Assembly (NCBI RefSeq): GCF_900182815.1
Contig: NZ_FXUA01000001.1
Coordinates: 62,001 to 126,000 of the forward strand
Direction of reading: 5' to 3'
Source: Algoriphagus winogradskyi
GTDB lineage: Bacteria > Bacteroidota > Bacteroidia > Cytophagales > Cyclobacteriaceae
Length of the DNA: 64,000 nucleotides
The notes under the pieces: model-generated
The model's input: the letters and a program-made list of their open reading frames with translations, nothing else
What the model was told of the DNA's origin: nothing
Databases searched by the model: none
Position numbers and translations under genes: made by a program
Shown here: piece by piece, positions 35,965 through 45,442 of the stretch
How positions within the stretch are numbered: the stretch's first letter is position 1
Layout: every line of letters begins with the position of its first letter

Positions 35965-37752
35965 ATGATTTTGAACAAACATGTTTGCTTGCTTACAGCT
36001 GCTCTGGCGATTCAGATCGGTTCTCTGCAAGCACAGCAAAAGCCTGTTAAGCTTGACCTAAATGCCTTTGAAGGCAATAAAGGCAGCTGGACAGAAGTAG
36101 GAAAAGTCTGGGCAAATCCAGGTATTCCTAATGAACTACAATCTACCAGCGGGTCTGGCATTATGGCAAATCTTCCTACCAAGAAAAACCATGGAGCAGA
36201 CATCACAACTACTGAGGAATACGGAGACGTAGATCTTTCTTTAGAGTACATGGTCGCTCCTGGTTCTAATTCAGGAGTGTACCTTCAAGGTAATTATGAA
36301 ATCCAAATCTTGGATAGCTGGGCCAATACCAACACCAAACCTGGTGATAATGGTGGAATCTATCAGCGCTGGGACGAGAGCAAGCCTGACGGCCAAAAAG
36401 GTTACCAAGGTTATGCTCCCCGCCAAAACGTAAGCAAAGCCCCTGGGGTGTGGCAAAAATTGGAAGTTTCTTTCCAAGCTGCCAAATTCGATGCTTCCGG
36501 AAAGAAAACTGAAAATGCACGTTTCCTTTCTGTGAAATTAAATGGTGTAACTATCCACGAAAACCTGGAAGTCTTCGGCCCTACCCGCGGGTCAATGACT
36601 GGGGAAGATGTAGCTTTAGGACCTCTAAGAATCCAAGGAGATCATGGAGCTGTAGCTTTCAGAAACATTGAAATCACTCCGTTCGATGCCAAGACTCCTA
36701 CCGTCTCTGGGGTAAGCTATGAAACTTACCAGGGTTCTTTTAATAATCTGGAAGAGCTAGCCGGAAAAACTGCTGTAGCAAAAGGTAGTGTAGCATCCCT
36801 GGATGAAGTACCTGCCTCTGTCTCTGATGTCAATCTGACAAAATATTCAGCAAACCTAAATGTAGCTGAAGCTGGTGAATACCAAATCACGATGCAAGTT
36901 CCTGGTGGACTTGCTGGTTTTGCTGTAGGAAATGAAAGCATTTCTAACCTTTCCGATAGAGGAGTGAGAGTTAGAAAGCAATTACAAGCAGGAGCTAATC
37001 CTATTCAAATTATCGCTTCCAAAAATAGAAATTGGTCTGTTGATGGATTCAACTTGGCAATTTCTGGACCTGGACTTAGAAGTACAGACCTGCTGGTTTC
37101 CGTAGCTGGAGCAAATCAAGCTACCGATCCTATTTTGGTGGATGCTGATGAAACTCCTGTTTTGCGCAGCTTCCGGGATGTACCTAATACTCCGAGATTG
37201 AGTCATGTGGTATCTGTAGCCAGCAAAGCTCAAGTGAATTATGCCTACGACTTAGAAACAGGCACGCTCATCCAAGTTTGGAGGGGTGAATTTCTGGATG
37301 CTACTCCTATGTGGAATAGTCGAGGCAATGGGGTTTCTGTACCACTTGGTGCCGTGATCAACTTAGCCGCTCCTGCAATTAATGCCGTAAGCAGTGATTA
37401 CTCAGCACTTGAGGAGTTCAGAACTAAAGGTTACCAGTTGATCAATGGTTCCGAAGATGTTATATTCTCTTACCTTCTTTCTGGTCAATCTGTGAAAGAT
37501 GAGATCAAAGTATTAGAATCAGGAAAAGGAATCAGCAGAACTGTTTCCGGTATTGGCAACGGTTTTTACAAAATAGCAGCTGGCACTGAGATTCAAAAAA
37601 TCAACAAAGGCTATTATCTATTGCCTGAAACTGGTGTTTATCTAGAATATGATGAGTCTTCTTATGGACCTCCAGTGACTCATACTACTGAGGGAAATGC
37701 CGGAATTTACTTGCCTGCAAAGGGAAATATCGTTTATAATCTTCTCTTTTAA
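35965..37752 (+). CDS. Secreted 3-keto-disaccharide hydrolase-like protein (DUF1080) with long C-terminal region
   Basis: A 595-residue exported protein. After the signal peptide (MILNKHVCLLTAALAIQIG...LQAQ) residues ~25-235 form the concanavalin-like sandwich of the family formerly DUF1080, with hallmarks YMVAPGSNSGVYLQGNYEIQI, the LDSWAN loop, GGIYQR and GPLRIQGDHGAVAFRNIEI. Family members hydrolyse 3-keto-glycosides. The C-terminal ~350 residues are beta-rich and include a CBM-like part (YSANLNVAEAGEYQITMQVPGGL), but I cannot assign a named domain to the last third. It is co-transcribed with the cytochrome-linked dehydrogenase 11 bases downstream. Confidence 0.82.
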   Translation: MILNKHVCLLTAALAIQIGSLQAQQKPVKLDLNAFEGNKGSWTEVGKVWANPGIPNELQSTSGSGIMANLPTKKNHGADITTTEEYGDVDLSLEYMVAPGSNSGVYLQGNYEIQILDSWANTNTKPGDNGGIYQRWDESKPDGQKGYQGYAPRQNVSKAPGVWQKLEVSFQAAKFDASGKKTENARFLSVKLNGVTIHENLEVFGPTRGSMTGEDVALGPLRIQGDHGAVAFRNIEITPFDAKTPTVSGVSYETYQGSFNNLEELAGKTAVAKGSVASLDEVPASVSDVNLTKYSANLNVAEAGEYQITMQVPGGLAGFAVGNESISNLSDRGVRVRKQLQAGANPIQIIASKNRNWSVDGFNLAISGPGLRSTDLLVSVAGANQATDPILVDADETPVLRSFRDVPNTPRLSHVVSVASKAQVNYAYDLETGTLIQVWRGEFLDATPMWNSRGNGVSVPLGAVINLAAPAINAVSSDYSALEEFRTKGYQLINGSEDVIFSYLLSGQSVKDEIKVLESGKGISRTVSGIGNGFYKIAAGTEIQKINKGYYLLPETGVYLEYDESSYGPPVTHTTEGNAGIYLPAKGNIVYNLLF

Positions 37753-37763
37753 TCCAGCGCGAA

Positions 37764-39692
37764 ATGAACACATTACTAAAAAATAAATTCACAAAAATCG
37801 CCTTTGGACTAGCAGCTGTATTTCAGCTGATGCCTGGGCAGGTCGATGCACAGGAATCTCCCAAAGAAGAGGATTTCTTTAAAATCATGCGAGTAACAGC
37901 TCCAGAAGGTACACTTTTGGAAGTTGGTGGTTTGACCGTTTTGCCAAATGGCGATCTAGGGGTAGCTACTCGTAGAGGCGACGTATTTATTGTAGAAAAT
38001 CCTACTAGCTCTAAGCCTTTCTTCAGAAAATTTGCTTCAGGTCTTCACGAAATCCTAGGACTCCACTACGAAGACGGAGCCTTTTATATGGCCCAAAGAG
38101 GAGAATTGACCAAATTAGTTGATACAGACCAGGATGGAACAGCTGACTTATATGAAACCGTGTATGCTTGGCCTATTTCTACACATTACCATGAATATAG
38201 CTTTGGCCCTAAAGTAGGTCCTGACGGTTCTTTCTTCGTTTCTGCAAACGTCGCTTTTGGCGATCAGGAATGGTGGAGAGGCGAAAGCCGCGTGCCAATG
38301 AGAGGCTGGATCATGAAGATCAACCGTGACGGAAGCATGGAACCTTATGCTACAGGTATGAGATCTCCTGCTGGGCTGGGAATGCTTGGAGACAAGTTAG
38401 TTTACACCGAAAATCAAGGTGATTACATGGGTTCTGGTGGACTTTGGTTCGTCGAGAAAGGTGATTTCACTGGTCACCCGGCAGGCTTAGCTTGGACTGG
38501 ACTTCCTGATTCCCCTTTGAAATTGACTACTGAGGAATTCAATAAAGTAGTTGATCCACAAAAAATACCGAATGGAAATGGAGGTTTTCTCAAACCAGAA
38601 AACGTGATTGATGCTCCTTATATTACGATGGCACAGGCGAAGGAAAAACTTCCGGACTTGAAGCTTCCAGCAGTTTGGTTACCCCATGGTATACAAGGTA
38701 TTTCCAACTCCGAACCAATTGTAATTCCTGAAGGAAACTTCGGTCCTTTTGGTGGTCAGGTTTTGGTAGGTGACCAAGGTCAAAGTAAGATCATGCGAGT
38801 AGTTCTTGAAGAAGTAGATGGCGTGATGCAAGGAGCTTCTATAGATTTCAGATCTGGTTTCCAGTCTGGTATTTTGAGAATGGCTTGGGCGCCGGATAAG
38901 TCTTTGTTTATCGGTGAGACCAACCGCGGTTGGGGTTCTGCCGGTGAGGCAAATGAAGGTCTTCAGCGTTTAGTATGGAATCACAACATTCCTTTCGAAA
39001 TGAGAACTGTTAAGGCTCAGCCTGATGGTTTCTTGATTGAATTTACCAAGCCGGTGAACAAAGCAACTGCTGAAGATTTGACTTCTTATGCAGTAGAAAG
39101 TTTTACTTACAAATACTATCCAGTGTATGGAAGTCCACCTGTAGATAACAAAACACTAAAAATTCTAGGTGTAGAAGTAGCTGCAGATGGCATGTCTGCA
39201 AGAATTGCAGTGGAAGGTTTGAGAGAGAGTTACGTACACAAGCTTAGCCTAAACGGAGTTAGAGCTGCTGATGGAAGCTTCTCTCTTGTACACCCTGATG
39301 CTTACTATACGCTTCACAATATTCCTGCTGGCACCAAAATGGTAATCAAAACACCAGTGGCTCCGGAGCCTAAGAAAGAAGTTGCAGCAGCTGCGAAGCC
39401 TGCACCGGTTAAGGCAACTTCAGTTGCTTCTGCGATACCTTCAGATGCTGAGATCAAGACTTTATTAGCAAAAAATACCTGCTCAGCATGTCACATGAAA
39501 GACAAGAAAGTAATTGGACCAGCTTATACAGATGTAGCAAAGAGAAGATATTCTGACGAGAGAATAGTTGAGTTGATTTATAATCCAGAGCCTCAAAACT
39601 GGCCAGATTATGCTACACCTATGCCTCCAATGGCTCAGGTATCAAAAGAAGATGCGATGAAAATCGCGAAATGGATTAATTCATTGAGATAA
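37764..39692 (+). CDS. Secreted sugar dehydrogenase-like propeller with c-type cytochrome
   Basis: A 642-residue exported protein. After a signal peptide (MNTLLKNKFTKIAFGLA...VDAQ) a propeller of the sorbosone/glucose dehydrogenase type spans ~40-440 (LEVGGLTVLPNGDLGVATRRG, YATGMRSPAGLG, LVGDQGQSKIMRVV). After an Ala/Pro/Lys linker (~530-555), a class I cytochrome c domain binds haem at CSACH (573-577), with the axial Met in MPPM (620-623). It may oxidise a sugar C3 hydroxyl and pass electrons to periplasmic cytochromes, giving the substrate for the hydrolase in the same operon. PQQ binding is not demonstrable from sequence. Confidence 0.85.
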   Translation: MNTLLKNKFTKIAFGLAAVFQLMPGQVDAQESPKEEDFFKIMRVTAPEGTLLEVGGLTVLPNGDLGVATRRGDVFIVENPTSSKPFFRKFASGLHEILGLHYEDGAFYMAQRGELTKLVDTDQDGTADLYETVYAWPISTHYHEYSFGPKVGPDGSFFVSANVAFGDQEWWRGESRVPMRGWIMKINRDGSMEPYATGMRSPAGLGMLGDKLVYTENQGDYMGSGGLWFVEKGDFTGHPAGLAWTGLPDSPLKLTTEEFNKVVDPQKIPNGNGGFLKPENVIDAPYITMAQAKEKLPDLKLPAVWLPHGIQGISNSEPIVIPEGNFGPFGGQVLVGDQGQSKIMRVVLEEVDGVMQGASIDFRSGFQSGILRMAWAPDKSLFIGETNRGWGSAGEANEGLQRLVWNHNIPFEMRTVKAQPDGFLIEFTKPVNKATAEDLTSYAVESFTYKYYPVYGSPPVDNKTLKILGVEVAADGMSARIAVEGLRESYVHKLSLNGVRAADGSFSLVHPDAYYTLHNIPAGTKMVIKTPVAPEPKKEVAAAAKPAPVKATSVASAIPSDAEIKTLLAKNTCSACHMKDKKVIGPAYTDVAKRRYSDERIVELIYNPEPQNWPDYATPMPPMAQVSKEDAMKIAKWINSLR

Positions 39693-39697
39693 TTTTA

Positions 39698-39729
39698 GTC
39701 CACAGTAGACATCCAACTGTCCACAGTAG
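39698..39729. repeat. Short direct repeat after the keto-sugar operon
   Basis: GTCCACAGTAG occurs at 39698-39708 and again at 39719-39729. It is one of several word-like intergenic repeats in the right part of the window. Confidence 0.6.
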
Positions 39730-39742
39730 TTTAGATTTAAAG

Positions 39743-39774
39743 GCTTAGCGATTTATTTCGCTAAGCTTTTTTTT
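39743..39774 (+). terminator. Rho-independent terminator after the keto-sugar operon
   Basis: Arms GCTTAGCGA and TCGCTAAGC around a 6-base loop, followed by eight T residues. Confidence 0.88.
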
Positions 39775-39897
39775 GATTTTCTAGCACCCGCGTATCCCCC
39801 CTAGACGGCTATGGTCTATGGTATTTTGACTTTTAACTACACAAAATCTTATAACTTCTTCACATAATTCCATAACACTTACCTCCCTAAGTCTCGC

Positions 39898-39905
39898 TAA
39901 GTTTG
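39898..39905 (+). promoter_or_regulatory. -7 promoter element for copA
   Basis: TAAGTTTG fits TAnnTTTG, 24 bases before the ATG at 39930. It overlaps the longer frame that starts at 39903. Confidence 0.5.
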
Positions 39906-39929
39906 TATTGTCAATCAAAGGCAAAACCT

Positions 39930-42158
39930 ATGGAAGAATCAAATCAAGTAATACATAAGGAGACTTTCCCGGTAACTGGCATAACCTGCGCAGCCTGCGC
40001 TTCTAGCGTAGAAACAATTCTTTCCTATACCGATGGAGTTAAATCCGCTCAGGTAAACTTTGCTTCGAGTACTGTCTTAGTAGAATACACAGACGAAATC
40101 AGCGCTGCAGGTTTAAATGATGCGCTTGAAGCAGTTGGATACGGACTAATCACCGAGAAAGAAAATGTAGAAGAAACTGTTTCGACTAATCAAAGAGAAC
40201 ATTATCAAGAGCTCAAAAAACACACAATTGGAGCGGCTATTCTAACCCTTCCAATTTTTATCCTTGGAATGTTTTATATGCATTGGAAGCCCGGAACATG
40301 GATTTCCTTAGCATTGGCTATTCCAGTTCTTTCTGTTTTTGGAAGAAGATTTTTTATCAGTGCTTGGAAGCAAGCCAAACATAAAAGTGTCAATATGGAC
40401 ACGCTGGTTGCGCTTAGTACTGCGATCGCTTTCATATTCAGTTTATTCAATACCATTTTTCCTGAGTTTTGGATCAGTCGAGGCTTTGAGCCACATGTGT
40501 ATTATGAAGCGGCTACGGTGATTATCACTTTCATTCTTTTTGGAAAATTGCTGGAAGAGAAAGCGAAGTCAAGAACTTCTACAGCACTCAAAAACCTAAT
40601 GGGACTTCAACCCAAGACGTTGAAAGCCTTGATCAATGGAGAGGAGAAAGAAATTCCGATTTCTGAAGTTCAAAAAGGCTATGAAATCATCGTTCGGCCA
40701 GGAGAAAAAATTCCTGTTGATGGAAAAGTGATCTCGGGAAATTCCTTTGTGGATGAAAGCATGATTAGTGGGGAAGCTTTGGCTGTGGAGAAGTCTGAAA
40801 ATGATAAGGTTTTTGCGGGCACTATCAATCAAAAGGGAAGTTTTCATTTCACAGCTGAGAAAGTTGGGAGTGAGACATTGCTTTCGCAGATCATAACACG
40901 AGTGCAAGAAGCCCAGGGATCTAAGGCTCCAGTTCAGAAACTGGTCGATAAAATCGCTTCCATTTTTGTCCCCACTGTCATAGCGATAGCAGTTTTGACC
41001 TTTGCTGTCTGGATGATTATCGGCGGAGAAGATGCACTTTCTCATGCTATTCTAAACTCAGTCGCAGTTTTGGTTATTGCCTGCCCCTGTGCACTTGGTT
41101 TGGCAACTCCGACTGCCATCATGGTTGGAATCGGAAAAGGAGCTGAAAATAACATCCTTATCAAGGATGCAGAAAGTTTGGAAATCGCTCATAAGGTAAA
41201 TGCTATCATCCTCGACAAAACCGGTACAATCACGGCCGGGAAACCAACTGTCTCCAATATTCATTGGGAAACAGAAGAGTTGAAAACCAAGTTTGCTCCT
41301 ATCCTACTTGCCATTGAATCAAAGTCAGAACATCCTTTAGCAGATGCAGTCAGTAAAAAATTGAGTGAAGAAGGTTTCAAATCTGCGGAGATTAAAGACT
41401 TCCAAAGCTTAACCGGTAAAGGCGTAGCAGCTAAAAACCAATCTAGTGAAGCATTATATGTAGGAAATTTAAGCCTGATCAAGGAACAGGGAATTTCATT
41501 GAATTCAGAAATTCAAGACAAAGTTAAAGTCTGGAGTAAGGAAGCCAAAACAGTTGTTTTCTTCGCAAATGAAGAATCAGTTCTTGCAGTCATTGCAATT
41601 TCTGATCAAATTAAACCAAGCTCGAAATCTGCTATAGAGAAGCTTAAAGAAAAAGGAATTGATGTTTACATGCTTACTGGCGACAATCAACAAACAGCTG
41701 AAGCGGTGGCTCAGGAAGTTGGGTTGACAGATTTCAAAGCTGAAGTGATGCCTTCTGACAAATCTGACTTTGTCAAAGACCTTCAGGCGAAAGGTAAAGT
41801 AGTTGCGATGGTAGGTGATGGAATCAATGACTCAGAAGCTTTGGCACAAGCCGATGTTAGTATTGCGATGGGCCACGGATCAGATATCGCAATGGATGTA
41901 GCAAAGATGACGATCATTTCCTCGGATCTTGAAGCCATTCCAAAAGCTCTAAATTTATCACACATGACCGTAAGAGGAATCAAAGAAAACCTGTTTTGGG
42001 CCTTTATTTACAATTTGATCGGAATTCCAATTGCTGCAGGCCTGTTGTATCCAATCAATGGATTTCTGCTCGATCCCATGATCGCAGGAGCTGCGATGGC
42101 GTTTAGTTCTGTTTCTGTTGTGTTGAATAGCTTACGATTGAAGGGAAAAAGAATTTAG
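39930..42158 (+). CDS. copA: Copper-exporting P1B-type ATPase
   Basis: A 742-residue heavy-metal ATPase. One N-terminal HMA domain carries [10 protein letters not shown] (Cys20, Cys23). The ion-selecting CPC motif is [12 protein letters not shown], the phosphorylation site is [19 protein letters not shown] contains the nucleotide-binding HP, and [10 protein letters not shown] closes the P-domain. CPC with the MxxSS and N/Y residues of the last helices fits Cu(I) export to the periplasm, the usual detoxification or cuproenzyme-supply role. The ATG at 39930 is preferred; an upstream TTG at 39903 lies in the promoter. The small HMA protein follows 136 bases downstream. Confidence 0.92.
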   Translation: MEESNQVIHKETFPVTGITCAACASSVETILSYTDGVKSAQVNFASSTVLVEYTDEISAAGLNDALEAVGYGLITEKENVEETVSTNQREHYQELKKHTIGAAILTLPIFILGMFYMHWKPGTWISLALAIPVLSVFGRRFFISAWKQAKHKSVNMDTLVALSTAIAFIFSLFNTIFPEFWISRGFEPHVYYEAATVIITFILFGKLLEEKAKSRTSTALKNLMGLQPKTLKALINGEEKEIPISEVQKGYEIIVRPGEKIPVDGKVISGNSFVDESMISGEALAVEKSENDKVFAGTINQKGSFHFTAEKVGSETLLSQIITRVQEAQGSKAPVQKLVDKIASIFVPTVIAIAVLTFAVWMIIGGEDALSHAILNSVAVLVIACPCALGLATPTAIMVGIGKGAENNILIKDAESLEIAHKVNAIILDKTGTITAGKPTVSNIHWETEELKTKFAPILLAIESKSEHPLADAVSKKLSEEGFKSAEIKDFQSLTGKGVAAKNQSSEALYVGNLSLIKEQGISLNSEIQDKVKVWSKEAKTVVFFANEESVLAVIAISDQIKPSSKSAIEKLKEKGIDVYMLTGDNQQTAEAVAQEVGLTDFKAEVMPSDKSDFVKDLQAKGKVVAMVGDGINDSEALAQADVSIAMGHGSDIAMDVAKMTIISSDLEAIPKALNLSHMTVRGIKENLFWAFIYNLIGIPIAAGLLYPINGFLLDPMIAGAAMAFSSVSVVLNSLRLKGKRI

Positions 42159-42163
42159 TGTTT

Positions 42164-42287
42164 GTGTATTAAGTACCATTTCCAAAGTACCAAGTATCAA
42201 AAATCATGGACAGAAACTATTACTGCTTTACCACATTAAAACCTTCGAACTAATTTTCCAATATTTTAAATTTCCAATCTTCCAATA
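42164..42287. repeat. Word-like repeats between copA and the HMA gene
   Basis: AAGTACC...AAAGTACCAAGTATC and TTTCCAATATTTT / TTTCCAATCTTCCAAT are imperfect short repeats in the copA-HMA gap. No promoter is recognised here. Confidence 0.45.
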
Positions 42288-42294
42288 AGTAAAA

Positions 42295-42504
42295 ATGAAA
42301 ACTCAAAAATTCAAAACCAACATCAACTGTGGCAATTGCTTGGCAAAGGTCACTCCTATTTTAAACGCAGAAGCTAAAATCGAATCCTGGTCTGTAGATT
42401 TACAAAGTGATGACAGAACTCTCACCGTAGAATCTGAAGATATCACAGCTGATGAAGTCTTTAAAACAGTACTCAAAGCTGGATTCATCGCAAAACCAGA
42501 GTAG
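42295..42504 (+). CDS. Small HMA-domain metallochaperone-like protein
   Basis: A 69-residue single-domain protein with the HMA fold: TNINCGNCLAKVTPIL carries the metal-binding CxxC pair (CGNC), followed by the beta strand SWSVDLQSDDRTLTVES and the closing helix ADEVFKTVLKAGF. Such proteins shuttle Cu(I) to P1B ATPases. Its position right after copA on the same strand supports this, although repeats in the 136-base gap leave co-transcription uncertain. Confidence 0.85.
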   Translation: MKTQKFKTNINCGNCLAKVTPILNAEAKIESWSVDLQSDDRTLTVESEDITADEVFKTVLKAGFIAKPE

Positions 42505-42559
42505 TTTAACAGAACGGCAAACTTACTTAGAGACATAATTTCCTAATTCTATTCACCAA

Positions 42560-42612
42560 TCTCTAGAGTCTAAAGTCTAACATCTTATGTCTTAAGTCTT
42601 AAGTCTAATAAA
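42560..42612. repeat. AAGTCTAA-type word repeats upstream of the AAA ATPase gene
   Basis: GTCTAAAGTCT (42568-42578) and TCTTAAGTCT (42590-42599) with further AAGTCTTAAGTCTAAT copies. The same words recur at 57640-57656, also just upstream of a start codon. Confidence 0.6.
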
Positions 42613-42615
42613 ATC

Positions 42616-43401
42616 ATGTACTACCTCCGTCAAGTTCATCTTCCTTCTGGCTCTGATCGTCAGTTTCCTTTTTCGCTAAAAGCGCTGAAGGAACTGGGCA
42701 CCATGTCCTTTGAAAGTCCGATTACAGTTTTTGTCGGAGAAAATGGCTCTGGAAAATCAACGCTTCTTAAGGCCCTGGCTATCAAGCTGAATTTACCGGC
42801 CATAGGAAGTACAGATTTAGAAAGTGATGAGACCCTCGATGGAGTCAAAACCTATGGTGAGCAAATTATCACCCAATGGAAAGACAGGGCTTTTCGTGGC
42901 TTCTTTTTCCAGGCTGAGGATTACTTTGGCTTCGTCAAGCGTCTCCAAAACATGGATTCTGAGATGAAGGGCGATATTGTAGATTTTGAGAAACGGTTGA
43001 GCGGAACAGGTCTAAAACTAGCTGTAGGATCAATTTTAGGCCAAAAGGAAGCACTACTTAGGAAATACGGAAATCTTACCGAAGTTTCGCACGGAGAAGG
43101 TTTCCTGAAAGTTCTGAAAGGAAGACTGCAAAATGAAGGTATCTATCTAATTGACGAACCTGAAGCAGCTTTATCTCCGCAGCGTCAATTGGCGCTTTTT
43201 TCCCTGATCAAAAATCTAGCGGAGAATCATGGGTGCCAATTTATCATCGCTACCCACTCTCCTATTTTGATGACCTTACCAAACGCTACGATTTTCCAGT
43301 TTGGAGAGAAAATCCAGAGAGTGAATTATGAAGATACAGAGCATTTCACCACTCTAAAAAACTTCCTAAATAATCCGGACGCTTTTTTAAGGCATTTGTA
43401 A
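42616..43401 (+). CDS. AAA/ABC-type ATPase of unknown function
   Basis: A 261-residue ATPase of the AAA_21-like group related to ABC heads. Walker A is GENGSGKST, the signature-like SHGEGFL precedes Walker B (IYLIDEPEAALSP), and ATHSP is the H-loop. The predicted role is ATP-driven conformational switching with unknown partner; similar stand-alone ATPases occur in toxin-like or repair contexts. No nuclease or TOPRIM partner is adjacent, so it is probably not a defence operon. The convergent DUF2254 gene lies 74 bases away. Confidence 0.85.
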   Translation: MYYLRQVHLPSGSDRQFPFSLKALKELGTMSFESPITVFVGENGSGKSTLLKALAIKLNLPAIGSTDLESDETLDGVKTYGEQIITQWKDRAFRGFFFQAEDYFGFVKRLQNMDSEMKGDIVDFEKRLSGTGLKLAVGSILGQKEALLRKYGNLTEVSHGEGFLKVLKGRLQNEGIYLIDEPEAALSPQRQLALFSLIKNLAENHGCQFIIATHSPILMTLPNATIFQFGEKIQRVNYEDTEHFTTLKNFLNNPDAFLRHL

Positions 43402-43475
43402 AAGCGATAAAGCAGGTCAACTTTCTCATTGGCTGGAGAAACTTAAATAAAACCAGGTAATGCTAGACGAGATTT

Positions 43476-44678
43476 CTAATTTTTTCGCTCTACCTCCTTC
43501 AAAAGTGCTGTGAGAGGCTTGGAAGAAACTACTTCAGAAAGCTGCAGAAGTACATTTTTGAATTCAAGTCTAAGCATTCTGTCCTCCTTACCATAATCCC
43601 AAATCGGATAAATTGCTTGCGTAAAAAGCGTATCAAAACTTAATTCATTACGGTAGATTTTATACGGTAAATCCTCACAGTAAAGCGCAGAAGGTGGGGA
43701 ATTGAAAGCTCTGAAACCTAACAAATCCACTAAAGCACGAAGACTGAGAATGGCAGTCCCAGGATCATTTATCCCCGGACTTAGTGCTTTGAGGGCGATT
43801 TCGGATAGTTGCCTATATCCATATTCATAATTGAGTACTACCGATTCCTGCTTGCTGATGATCACTCCCAGCAATGCCTGCTGCTCTTGTTCAACATCCA
43901 AATTTCTGCTGCATTTCATAATCGCCTGACCACGAAGCACGTAAGTTCCCATAGGATAAATAGCCATCATACTGCACTTACTTTTTGATAAAAATCCTTT
44001 CATTTCTTTATCATCAAACCCTTCGAAAACCCCTGATCTATGAGCTCGAACAATAGATTTTGCAGCAAATTCAGGCACCTCTTTCTTCTCTTCTTTTTCC
44101 TTACAAAATGCGCTCATCCCATCGAAGGTGGAAGATTTGATTCGATCAATAATGACATTGTATTTAACTGATTGGGTGATATAATGAAGAAAATAAATGA
44201 AAAGAAAAATATCGAAAACAGTGATCACGGTCAAAAGAAAAATGCTCAGAGACGGAATCTGAAAAGAATCCCCTGTTTCGCGAATGGTGCTGAAAAGAAA
44301 AAAAGTGTAAATGATGGTCCCAATATAAATCCCTAAAACTGTTTGCTGAAAGCGGTTTCCAATAAGTTTATCCAGCACTCTGTTACTCATCTGAGATGCT
44401 GCTTGACTCAGGACAATCATCACCATGGAAAAGCTGAAAACGGTCAGAGAAATAATTCCTCCCGCAATAGCACCGAGAATACTACGAGCCGTGGAAGGAT
44501 CTTTGATCGTGAGCCAAGGAATATCGGTTTTGACTTCTTGGCCGACATTGGAAAGATCAAATGAAAAAACTAAAGCGGCAATGAACAAAAATACGATGCT
44601 TATGCAACCGGGTATAAAGGCTATACTGGAAATAATGTTTTGATACCTGGCAATCAGCCAAATCCTAATTTTATCCAT
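43476..44678 (-). CDS. DUF2254 membrane protein
   Basis: A 400-residue predicted membrane protein of Pfam family DUF2254. Four hydrophobic segments occupy the first ~200 residues (IIDSI... ISSIAFIPGCISIVFLFIAALVF, ILGAIAGGIISLTVFSFSMVMIVLS, TVLGIYIGTIIYTFFLF, SIFLLTVITVFDIFLFIYFL), followed by a soluble domain with the conserved ALSPGINDPGTAI motif. The start at 44678 is chosen; a longer frame from a TTG at 44756 adds unrelated residues. The function of the family is unknown. The gene is transcribed alone, convergent with the ATPase. Confidence 0.82.
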   Translation of the reverse strand: MDKIRIWLIARYQNIISSIAFIPGCISIVFLFIAALVFSFDLSNVGQEVKTDIPWLTIKDPSTARSILGAIAGGIISLTVFSFSMVMIVLSQAASQMSNRVLDKLIGNRFQQTVLGIYIGTIIYTFFLFSTIRETGDSFQIPSLSIFLLTVITVFDIFLFIYFLHYITQSVKYNVIIDRIKSSTFDGMSAFCKEKEEKKEVPEFAAKSIVRAHRSGVFEGFDDKEMKGFLSKSKCSMMAIYPMGTYVLRGQAIMKCSRNLDVEQEQQALLGVIISKQESVVLNYEYGYRQLSEIALKALSPGINDPGTAILSLRALVDLLGFRAFNSPPSALYCEDLPYKIYRNELSFDTLFTQAIYPIWDYGKEDRMLRLEFKNVLLQLSEVVSSKPLTALLKEVERKN

Positions 44679-44852
44679 TTTTTTTGAGGTCGTTTTATCA
44701 AATCGAATATTACCTATAAATCGAATTTGAGGTAAAAAAGTGAATTTACAATCCAATCAGTACTATTTATACAGGTCATTCAAAATTGAATCACTGTTGC
44801 GGTTGACAAAGTAAACCATCGAAATTTCAATGATTTTCTTGAGTTCAGCCCC

Positions 44853-44860
44853 TATCTTTG
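44853..44860 (+). promoter_or_regulatory. -7 promoter element for the CHY zinc-finger gene
   Basis: TATCTTTG fits TAnnTTTG, 27 bases upstream of the ATG at 44888, supporting that start and hence the signal peptide. Confidence 0.5.
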
Positions 44861-44887
44861 CCTACATATTGAATCACAAGTTACCTG

Positions 44888-45331
44888 ATGCAACTCCTTC
44901 AAAACAAACAGAGAACCCTCCTTATTCTCTTCATTTTACTATTTTCAAACCAGGTTTTGGCACAACAAAACGTAGCTTTACCCCTTGTAAAGTCAACAAT
45001 CAAAGGAATAAATATTTACGGAAAAACAGTTGACAACCAGACCCGTTGCCAGCACTGGCATTCTGATTTGGATGTAATCGCGATCAAATTCAAATGCTGT
45101 GAAAAGTACTATCCATGTTTTTCCTGTCATGAAGAAGAAGCTGATCACGAACCTCAAGTATGGCCAAAGACAGAATTTGATGCTAAAGCGATCCTTTGCG
45201 GAGTGTGCGGCACAGAACTCACCATCAGTGAATACCAAAAAAGTGGTAATACTTGTCCGAAATGTACAGCGGCTTTTAATCCGGGATGTAGTAAGCATTA
45301 TCACTTATATTTTGAGACGGAAGATAAATGA
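44888..45331 (+). CDS. Exported CHY zinc-finger protein
   Basis: A 147-residue protein in two parts. Residues ~1-26 form a signal peptide (RTLLILFILLFSNQVLAQ, cleavage after AQ). The remainder is a CHY zinc finger: RCQHWHSDLDVIAIKFKCC, YPCFSCHEEEADHEP, ILCGVCGTELTISEY and CPKCTAAFNPGCSKHYH give the Cys/His ligands for up to three zinc ions. CHY fingers are usually in cytoplasmic proteins and in eukaryotic E3 ligases. No shorter in-frame ATG, GTG or TTG exists just before the zinc domain, so the signal peptide is part of the only reasonable model. Function unknown. Confidence 0.82.
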   Translation: MQLLQNKQRTLLILFILLFSNQVLAQQNVALPLVKSTIKGINIYGKTVDNQTRCQHWHSDLDVIAIKFKCCEKYYPCFSCHEEEADHEPQVWPKTEFDAKAILCGVCGTELTISEYQKSGNTCPKCTAAFNPGCSKHYHLYFETEDK

Positions 45332-45333
45332 TC

Positions 45334-45435
45334 AATTTTCAATGGTCAAATTCAACGTTCTAGTCCATTTATAAAGAATAAAAGTTTAAAATAGAATTGC
45401 GATCTCCGCGTAACCCTCAGTGACCTCGGAGCTTA
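45334..45435. repeat. Word-like repeats between the CHY and TonB-receptor genes
   Basis: The gap holds TCAATTTTCAATGGTCAAATT-type words and a GC-richer segment (CTCCGCGTAACCCTCAG... CTCGGAG) resembling the CGCAGAG-type intergenic words near 62.0 and 63.7 kb. No gene is seen. Confidence 0.4.
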
Positions 45436-45442
45436 ATATCGT

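Noticed and set aside
42616-43401. AAA ATPase as a phage-defence (OLD/Gabija/retron-like) system
   Set aside because: No adjacent nuclease, TOPRIM, reverse transcriptase or toxin gene; the neighbours are an HMA protein and a DUF2254 membrane protein.
44830-45033. 67-codon plus-strand frame overlapping the start of the CHY gene
   Set aside because: It overlaps the -7 box and has no family match; the CHY frame carries a clear signal peptide and zinc ligands.
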